This document shows positions 58,320 through 64,000 of a stretch of 64,000 nucleotides of DNA, piece after piece (the first letter of the stretch is position 1; every line of letters begins with the position of its first letter). The notes under the pieces are model-generated. The model was not told where the DNA came from. It worked only from the letters and a program-made list of their open reading frames with translations, and did no database searches. The DNA is from Agapetus fuscipes (Eukaryota; Arthropoda; Insecta; Trichoptera; Glossosomatidae), in NCBI GenBank assembly GCA_951799405.1, contig OX637339.1:1984001-2048000 (forward strand), read 5' to 3'. Position numbers and translations under genes: made by a program.

Positions 58320-59080
58320 CCACACTTTACCAGAGTGTTCGACACTATACCAACGTGCCTAGGCTCACGTAGGACGAATCTTTAGTTCGTAACAATATGG
58401 TTATGAAACTCTTGAGTGTGCAGTTTTCTTTGACGGTCAAGCGACCACTTGCAGGGGCTGCCAAGCGCGTACCCCGCCCCTCCCTGCTTGTCCCTCCGCC
58501 CCGACCTCTGCCGCCAGACGTCTGACTTTGCCCCTCTACCCTCGACAAGTATCACCTCAACGCCCCCACCCCGCTACACACAAACAAGCTTTCCACCCGG
58601 ATGAGACCTGCGGGTGTGACTCCGCGCAGCGTGTTTCCCTTCTTACTGTGGGTTCGGCGACAATTCACGCTGAAGTACTGCCGCGCACATTAAATTAGTT
58701 ATCAAGTTTCAGTTTTTTCATATTATCTCAAAAACTGTTCACATTACCTAAAATATTTTTCAAACACTCTCTAGACATTGTATCATTCTATAATTATGAA
58801 GAAAAAAAATATGTCCAAAATATTAAACAACAAAATTATAAGAAAATAATGTGAACAAAAACGTGTTTTTTAAAAATATTTTTTTGTAGCGTCATTTTTT
58901 AAGTTTTATAAAATATTTTAACTTTAAAATTTAGATAAAAAATCAATAAACACGTGTGATTTTTTCCATTAATGTCACTTCTTTACAAAGGCCATAAAGT
59001 GTACAAAACATTTTTAGTGTGTGTCGTCTGTCGAAACGGGGGGTAGAAAGGAAAGACGCCTCCGCGCACAGTGGTCAAAA
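58320..59080. repeat. Element R, copy 2
   Basis: CGTGCCTAGGCTCACGTAGG opens it as in copy 1. It continues with C-rich DNA containing CCAGACGTCTGAC (58440-58600), the AT-rich core (58690-59005: ATTATCTCAAAAACTGTTCA, ATTTTTTTGTAGCGTC) and a G-rich close with AAACGGGGGGTAG. The 33-base inner inverted pair of copy 1 is not evident here. Confidence 0.62.
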
Positions 59081-59129
59081 AAACGAACTAAGAGTGAAGC
59101 TTTTTAATCCAGAAACGTGATTTTTTAAA

Positions 59130-59280
59130 AGAAATCCTTTGCGGAAGACTGCCTAGATTTAAGAGACTCTTGGGGTCTATGACACTTGTTGTACTTTGTT
59201 TACGAGCTTGGTCGTTGCTACAAAGCGCCCATACTCAAGCAAGACCCAGTTGCTGTAAGGCTGGATGAACCTTTTGATGA
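59130..59280 (-). mobile_element. SINE-1 tail B fragment
   Basis: AAGAAATCCTTTGCGGAAGA, GTCTATGACACTTGTTGTAC, GTAAGGCTGGATGAACC. A LINE-A tail abuts at 59280. Confidence 0.82.
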
Positions 59281-59535
59281 TCTAATCTAATCTAAGTTGC
59301 AAAGATATGTAACATTGGGGATTCACATAACATGCATTCTCACAAGCAGACACGTACAAGTTTGCGCTTGCGCATGCCGCATGTGAACCTTCAATATAAA
59401 AACCAAATCTCAAATGGACATACACCCTGCAACTCTTGCCGACCTTCCCTGAAACAGAGGTGACATTGGCAGAGTGAACCATTTTCTACAGTGTGGGTGG
59501 TCAGCCGCATACCAAACTATAAGTCAAGGAGTATA
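59280..59535 (-). mobile_element. LINE-A 3' UTR copy
   Basis: Tail ATCTAATCTAATCTAAGTTG to CATACCAAACTATAAGTCAAG. The 66-codon frame is open in antisense of the window. Confidence 0.87.
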
Positions 59536-59544
59536 TTATACAAC

Positions 59545-59675
59545 AACAATGATCACCGGTCTTTGGTAAAGGTTTATGAATTTTTCAACATATTTTTTTT
59601 GCTCCGACGGGATTCGGACTCACAACCTTCCATTTACGAGTCAGGAGTGCTACCACTGGACTACGGACCGGTCGA
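59545..59675 (-). mobile_element. SINE-1 head and partial body
   Basis: CCGGTCTTTGGTAAAGGTTT, a deletion, then GCTCCGACGGGATTCGGACT and CCACTGGACTACGGACCGGT. Confidence 0.8.
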
Positions 59676-59863
59676 AAATAGCGGTCGGTATTAAATTAAT
59701 AAAGTATTTAATATAAATCAACGTTAATTATAATCAATTTTCAAGATTAATTACACTTTTTGGATATTTGACAAACCACTTTGAAGGATAAACCATCAAG
59801 AAGGATAGCACTGAAATAGACAGTTTTCGTTAATCTAGGCTAGATCCTTAAAAGAGCCCTTTG

Positions 59864-60165
59864 TACCCTAAATCTGCCGTTTTTGTTTCTTACACTTTAT
59901 GGTCTAAGCAAAAGAGTTGCAGTAATGAAAAAAATCAAGCATGTTCATTATTTCTTTATCTTAATTATAAAGTGTACACAAAATTTATAACTTTAAAATT
60001 GTCGCAACAAAAAAATATTTTAATAACACTTTTTTTCACATTTTTAGCTATTTTTTCGTGTGTGCTGTATTTTGGAAATATATTTTTTCTTATTAATTAC
60101 AGAACAATACATTGTTTAGCGAAATATCGGGCCAATTTTTTATAATGTCAATAGTTTAAGAGTAA
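59864..60165 (-). repeat. Element R core, inverted copy
   Basis: CTAAATCTGCCGTTTTTGTT, ACACTTTATGGTCTAAGCAA and AATGTCAATAGTTTAAGAGT match the reverse complement of 16565-16890. The C/G-rich arms are absent, so the core also occurs on its own. Confidence 0.6.
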
Positions 60166-60211
60166 ATATGGCTCCCCAAATAAATCGTCCTAATGTTATT
60201 ATTATATCTAA

Positions 60212-60292
60212 GGATAGGAAAAAATGGAGGCAAATCTGCAGAGGCTCTGACCACCCTAGCGGCATGGTGACAATGCTACAGTTACAGTGAAA
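60212..60292 (+). mobile_element. LINE-D extreme 3' end
   Basis: GGATAGGAAAAAATGGAGGC, GGCTCTGACCACCCTAGCGG, tail ATGCTACAGTTACAGTG. Confidence 0.75.
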
Positions 60293-60526
60293 CGCATTCA
60301 TAGAGTTTTTATATTTTTTAAATATTTTTACGCAGTTTTTTTTTGTAATAAAATGGAGTGAATGGTAATAATGGATAACTATGGTATAACAATAACATAA
60401 CACAGGAGAGTGGTACATCGCCGCCAAACTGCAGAGTTCCGCGCTGAACGATGATTGATGGTAGCCCTACTGGCTACCGAACTGGACCTGGTAAATTCCC
60501 CCACTATAAAATATTACCTCGAAACG
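60293..60526. other. Unassigned stretch
   Basis: No recognised element. Confidence 0.3.
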
Positions 60527-60611
60527 CAAACATAGTGTTCACAGAAAAAAATATGAAAACTAAGACAGCGCCTCTAGCGAGAGTTTCAGTTTTCATATTT
60601 TTTTATCACAA

Positions 60612-60925
60612 CACGTCCGGTTGATAGCTCAGTTGGTAGAGTGCTTGCATTCCATGCCGTGAACTCGGGTTCGAATCCCACCGAGGGTGTCAGAAATAAT
60701 TTTTCGTTTCGGTGTTTATTTCAAACCTCAAAATAAAATACCGGCAAGGCTAACTCAGCCTTCACAAGAAATGAGTACCAGCCTCCTCGAGAGCTGGGAA
60801 ACCCCCACTTCAACTGAAGTGGTTGGCGTAAGGGCGGCCCCCTTACCTGTAAAAATAAATAGGTTCAACTCGCCACATGCGACCCCTTCGGGGATAACGC
60901 GGCAATAAGAAGTTACACTATGGTT
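60612..60925 (+). mobile_element. SINE-2, full length
   Basis: Head GTCCGGTTGATAGCTCAGTT, box B GGTTCGAATCCCACCGAGGG, body, CGACCCCTTCGGGGATAACG, end AAGAAGTTACACTATGGTTT. It lacks only the final GCTTAGTTGCGTT. Confidence 0.91.
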
Positions 60926-60949
60926 TGTCGTGTTAATACGTAAATTTTT

Positions 60950-61150
60950 ACTGTACCCGTGGTACGAGCTTTTTCACAATACTCGAAGTATTGAGTATTC
61001 GAGAAAAATGTATGTGAACTTGAAAAGCACCTCTGGCGAAACAAGTTTCGAAACTTTTTTTTCCCAGGGTGCTTTTCAAGTTCACATACATTTTTCTCGA
61101 ATACTCAATACTTCGAGTTTTGTAAAAAAAACTCGTACTACGGGTACAGG
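60950..61150. mobile_element. Palindrome S, ~95-base arms
   Basis: Starts ACTGTACCCGTGGTACGAG and ends CTCGTACTACGGGTACAGG. The arms match through ATACTCGAAGTATTGAGTAT and TGTGAACTTGAAAAGCACC. The ends resemble those of MITE-H (CCTTAGTACGAG), so the two may share a transposase source. Non-coding. Confidence 0.85.
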
Positions 61151-61411
61151 ATAAGATTCTCAAGTGTGAGACATACCGTTTAAACTTCACCATAGCGCTT
61201 ACAACAACAAAAATATGGTACCTAACTGAAAAAGCGCAAAAATTGTGCGTTTTTTACGTTTGCAGAAAAAATATATTGAAAATGAATCAGCGCCTCTAGT
61301 GAGCGTTTTCCTTTCGATACATATTTTGACATGTTTTATGACGTTACCTAAATCTCAACGATAGCGTTTATAGAAAAAAAGTATGAAAACTGAGATAGCG
61401 CAACTGGTTGG

Positions 61412-61502
61412 TGTGAGGCCGGCCCCCTTACCTGTAAAAATAAATAGTTCCCCTCGGGAAAACGCAGGCAAGAAGTTCGCTATATGTGTAGCTTAGTTGC
61501 GT
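61412..61502 (+). mobile_element. SINE-2 3' fragment
   Basis: GTTGGTGTGAGGCCGGCCCC, TTACCTGTAAAAATAAATAG, end GTGTAGCTTAGTTGCGTGAG. It interrupts a GCGCCTCTAG unit. Confidence 0.82.
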
Positions 61503-61571
61503 GAGCGTTTTAGTTTTGATATTTTTTTCGTAAAAAGCTGCGGTTGAGATTAAAAAAAAAAAAAAAAATTA

Positions 61572-61790
61572 AATTAGGATGATTTATTTGGTGAGCGCGG
61601 TTTTTGTGTGTATCACACCTCAAGAGCCCTCTGCGAGCTTGGTCGTCGCTGTAGAAAGCGCCAATTCTCAAGCAAGACCCAGTTGGTTTATGAATTTTTC
61701 ATCCTAGCGAAGAGCAAATTTGAAAATATAAATGGTATATTTTTGTGCTCCGCCGGGATTCGAACCCATGACCTTCCAGTTTATTGAGAT
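61572..61790 (-). mobile_element. SINE-1 with tail A, body shortened
   Basis: TAGGATGATTTATTTGGTGA, CAAGAGCCCTCTGCGAGCTT, a deletion, GCGAAGAGCAAATTTGAAAA, then box B region (GGGATTCGAACCCATGACCT). Head end lost. An A-run (61551-61567) precedes it. Confidence 0.84.
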
Positions 61791-61824
61791 TGCAGAGATT
61801 GCATGTACAGTCTTATTTATTTAT

Positions 61825-62150
61825 TGGTATGAGGCTGTCCACGGGGCGGGCTGCATACAAGCCAGTTTCCCATCGGTTTCCCTTTTAAAATGAGGCAAAA
61901 ATGATAATAAAGTAGACTGCATGGTTTCAATGGGGAAAAAATATGTATTGTTTCTTTGGTTTTAAATGTATTTTTTTACTTTGTGCCTATATTTTTTAAC
62001 TACTTTGTTGCCTCATTTTAAAAGGGAAGCCGATGTAAATCGGCTTGTATGGCACCCTTCGCCACTACGCACCCATATTGTAAGAATTGGTTTACCTTTG
62101 CCAATGCTCCCCCTGTTTCAAGAAAAAGCGTTGCACGGTGTAGGTTCTAT
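61825..62150 (+). mobile_element. LINE-A 3' UTR split by MITE-L
   Basis: TTATTGGTATGAGGCTGTCC, then MITE-L, then ACGCACCCATATTGTAAGAA to AAGCGTTGCACGGTGTAGG. No tail remains. Confidence 0.75.
61853..62066. mobile_element. MITE-L, copy 2, left end damaged
   Basis: CTGCATACAAGCCAGTTTCC at the left (outer AGTGGCGAAGG lost) and CGGCTTGTATGGCACCCTTC plus GCCACT at the right. The interior GATAATAAAGTAGACTGCAT is shared with 34599-34828. Confidence 0.82.
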
Positions 62151-62390
62151 AATCTATAATCTAAGCTGCAAAGATATGTTAACATTTAAGGCTCATATTA
62201 AATGCATGCCCCACAGACAGGCACATGTAGGTTAGTGCCTACACATTCTGCATGTGTGCATACAAATAAACAAAACCTCACACGAACATAAACCTTGCAA
62301 CTCCTGCTGCCGTTCCCTGAACCGGGGTGGCATTGGCAAAAGTGAACCGATTTTTACAGCACGGGGGGTCAGTCTCATACCAACCAGCTC
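62140..62390 (-). mobile_element. LINE-A 3' UTR copy, diverged
   Basis: TCTATAATCTATAATCTAAG, CATGCCCCACAGACAGGCAC, ACCGGGGTGGCATTGGCAAA, GTCTCATACCAACCAGC. A piece of the same diverged type recurs at 63633-63700. Confidence 0.78.
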
Positions 62391-62399
62391 ATGCACTTC

Positions 62400-62700
62400 T
62401 CATACAATTCGAGCTTTGGGTTTTTATTCAACTTACACATGTTTTTTTAATTTTGTGCGTGCATGAAATATGAATGTCAAATTAAGTCAGTTTCCTGGCC
62501 GAGGGTGTCAAATCGCTGTTCTTGACTAGCGTATTTGGAACAGAATAACGTTGGTTCGAATCACGCTTGGCCCTTTGACCATAACTTCGACCCTGGTTCA
62601 ACAGATGTCATTGCATGCATACAAGTTTCCGGATGAAGACATCCGGCCAGGTAAAATAGGTTGGTGTATTGCATTCCTCTTCACAAGTCTATTAAAAAAC
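62400..62700 (+). mobile_element. LINE-A UTR plus tRNA-like module, second locus
   Basis: GTGCGTGCATGAAATATGAA (LINE-A) passes straight into ATTAAGTCAGTTTCCTGG, GACTAGCGTATTTGGAACAG and GGTTCGAATCACGCTTGG, then GATGAAGACATCCGGCCAGG. The junction and order are as at 17690-18010. The LINE-A tail after the module is degraded. Confidence 0.65.
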
Positions 62701-62734
62701 AGAAAAAAATGTTTACATAACTTTGTAGCTTACA

Positions 62735-63095
62735 AAGATAAACGCAACTAAGCTACACATATAAAGTAATTTCTTGCCTAAGTTATTCCCGAAATGGTCG
62801 CATGTGGTGATTTGGGACCTATATATTATTTTTATGTGTAAGCGGGCCAACCAACAAATAAAATACACCAACCACTTTCAGTTGAAGTGGGGATTTCCTC
62901 TCTTGATCTGGCTGGTTCTCATTTCTTGTGAAGGCTGAGTAAACCTTGGAATCGAACCTTCTCTCGGCATGGAATGCAAGCATTCTACCAATTGAGCTAT
63001 TGACGTTTTTTATTTAACGAGCTTGGTCTTTGTCGCTACAAACGCCGATTCTTAAGCAAAACCCAGTTGCTGTAAGGCTGGATGGACCTTTTGAT
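62735..63095 (-). mobile_element. SINE-1/SINE-2 dimer, 5'-truncated
   Basis: ACGCAACTAAGCTACACATA, GTCGCATGTGGTGATTTGGG, CCTTCTCTCGGCATGGAATG (part of the body deleted), GAGCTTGGTCTTTGTCGCTA, CTGTAAGGCTGGATGGACCT. Only the last third of SINE-1 is present. Confidence 0.84.
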
Positions 63096-63632
63096 AAAAA
63101 ACAATATTATATTTTTGCAACAAGTTGTTCATTTCACATAATGTATTTTTTTTGTAAAAAAACAAGGAATGATAGGTACCATCAAGAAATAATTAAAAAC
63201 ATTGTATCTAATTTATTTACACATGTAATTTGTGCAATTATTTATTTTCTGTTGTTGTATGTGTTTTATTGCTAAATTATTTGCAAATAAAATACTGATG
63301 AAATACACACACACACACAGACATGTTCACACACATCACCATACGACTGCAACACTGTGTGTGAACATAATAAATATCTGCCGCTTTCTGCAAGGATGGA
63401 ACAAACCAGGGGATACCAAGGTGAATGCAAAGAAAAAGAAATAAATTGTAAAGTGGCTGCACATGACTTTATAGCATAAAATACGGTCATGTTTAGGTCA
63501 TAGTCAATTTTCATAACAAAACATTTAATTGTGTGTAAGTAATGAAGCTAATCTTTTGAAGTATTATTTATTTTGCAGTATTATCATTGATCCCGTTTGT
63601 ATCAAAACCATTGAGGTATGGCAACCGGGGTG
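63096..63632. other. Unassigned stretch with a (CA)n microsatellite
   Basis: ACACACACACACACA at 63306-63320. No recognised element or gene. Confidence 0.4.
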
Positions 63633-63700
63633 GCATTGGCAAAAGTGAACCGATTTTTACAGCACGGGGGGTCAGTCTCACACTAACATTCAAGGAGCAC
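63633..63700 (-). mobile_element. LINE-A 3' UTR scrap, diverged type
   Basis: GGGGTGGCATTGGCAAAAGT and GCACGGGGGGTCAGTCTCAC, matching 62318-62385. Confidence 0.75.
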
Positions 63701-63789
63701 AAAAAAATATAAATGATTTACAAAAATTCTTAATTACTTATGCACATAACAGATCAAAATTAAAATAAAGTAAAATTAGACTTAACATT

Positions 63790-64000
63790 TAAATTAAATA
63801 GGAATTGGTTTTGTTTTTAGTTTTGATGTCCATATAATATATTATTATTTGTTGATTTAAAAAATGTAATTTGTCGTGTATGTTCCTGGACTTATAGGTT
63901 GATATGAGGCTGACCACCCAAAATGTACAAAATGGTTCACTTTGCCAATGTCACCCAAGTTTCAGGGAAGGTCGGCAAGAGTTGCAGGGCTTATGTTCAT
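63790..64000 (+). mobile_element. LINE-A 3' end running off the window
   Basis: Pre-UTR (TTGGTTTTGTTTTTAGTTTT, AATTTGTCGTGTATGTTCCT), then GGCTGACCACCCAAAATGTA, then GCAGGGCTTATGTTCAT at the window edge. The tail lies beyond. Confidence 0.87.

Larger units (their letters stand above)
60527..61560. repeat. Dispersed GCGCCTCTAG palindromic units
   Basis: Three units at about 60545-60605, 61260-61335 and 61365-61555 share AGCGCCTCTAG(C/T)GAGCG, with ATGAAAACT on the left and AGTTTTCAT-type sequence on the right. SINE-2 pieces and palindrome S lie between. The third unit is split by SINE-2. Confidence 0.5.

Overview
The window is eukaryotic, about 36-38% GC by eye, and built almost entirely of interspersed repeats. 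I find no host protein-coding gene. The recurring TAGGTACCTA-type motifs, the RTE- and jockey-like LINE remnants, the 5S and tRNA-derived SINEs and the many small fold-back DNA elements fit an insect, most likely a moth or butterfly. That assignment is an inference. Such dense nested layering would suit a heterochromatic or sex-chromosome region, but sequence alone cannot show that.

Families (names are mine). LINE-A: an RTE-like non-LTR retrotransposon seen only as 3' ends. It has a C-terminal RWFGHMERM / GRGRPRKVW / EMKEVCKDRKKWRLIC domain, then a roughly 330-base 3' UTR ending in TTGCAACTTAGATTA. About 35 copies are scattered over the whole window. LINE-B, -C and -D encode the same C-terminal domain but stop at a shared GGCCACCCCTAG motif and carry different microsatellite tails: (AAGAC)n, (TACAG)n and (ACAGTT)n. 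LINE-E is another LINE tail, coding for AGPVAWNNLP and ending in (ATC)n. SINE-1 is tRNA-derived (GGTTCGAATCCCGGCGGAGC box B). SINE-2 is also tRNA-derived (GGTCGATAGCTCAGTTGGTA box A, ends GCTTAGTTGCGTT). MITE-F to MITE-O are small inverted-repeat DNA elements; FB-P and FB-Q are fold-back elements with degenerate minisatellite arms; element R has C/G-rich arms and an AT-rich core.

Layout. 1-9 kb: LINE-A ends, SINE pieces and MITE-F, -J. 9-13 kb: a minisatellite split by LINE-D, then a 5S-headed SINE-1 and a MITE-K split by a LINE. 13.5-15 kb: FB-Q. 15.2-17 kb: a SINE-1 split by a solo LTR, and element R. 18.2-21.1 kb: FB-P split by two RTE-type LINEs and a MITE. 22-24 kb: MITEs nested in MITEs, and a SINE dimer. 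27-28.5 kb: an LTR cluster. 31-32 kb: a LINE C-terminal frame. 34.9-35.2 kb: a 41-base tandem array. 36.5-37.6 kb: a SINE-1 split by MITE-K, and a SINE dimer. 48.8-49.8 kb: a jockey-like LINE with an open frame, sitting inside a SINE dimer. 54.3-55.7 kb: a second FB-Q with a 5S-headed SINE. 58.1-59.1 kb: a third 5S head and a second element R. 60-64 kb: a palindrome, more SINEs, and a LINE-A that runs off the end.

The most notable system is a modular set of SINEs. One tRNA-like SINE-1 body occurs alone, behind a full-length 5S rRNA-like head (three loci), fused head-to-tail to SINE-2 as a dimer (about eight loci), and with two unrelated 3' tails. Several nested insertions have recognisable target duplications or an uninterrupted relative elsewhere in the window, so relative ages can be read directly.
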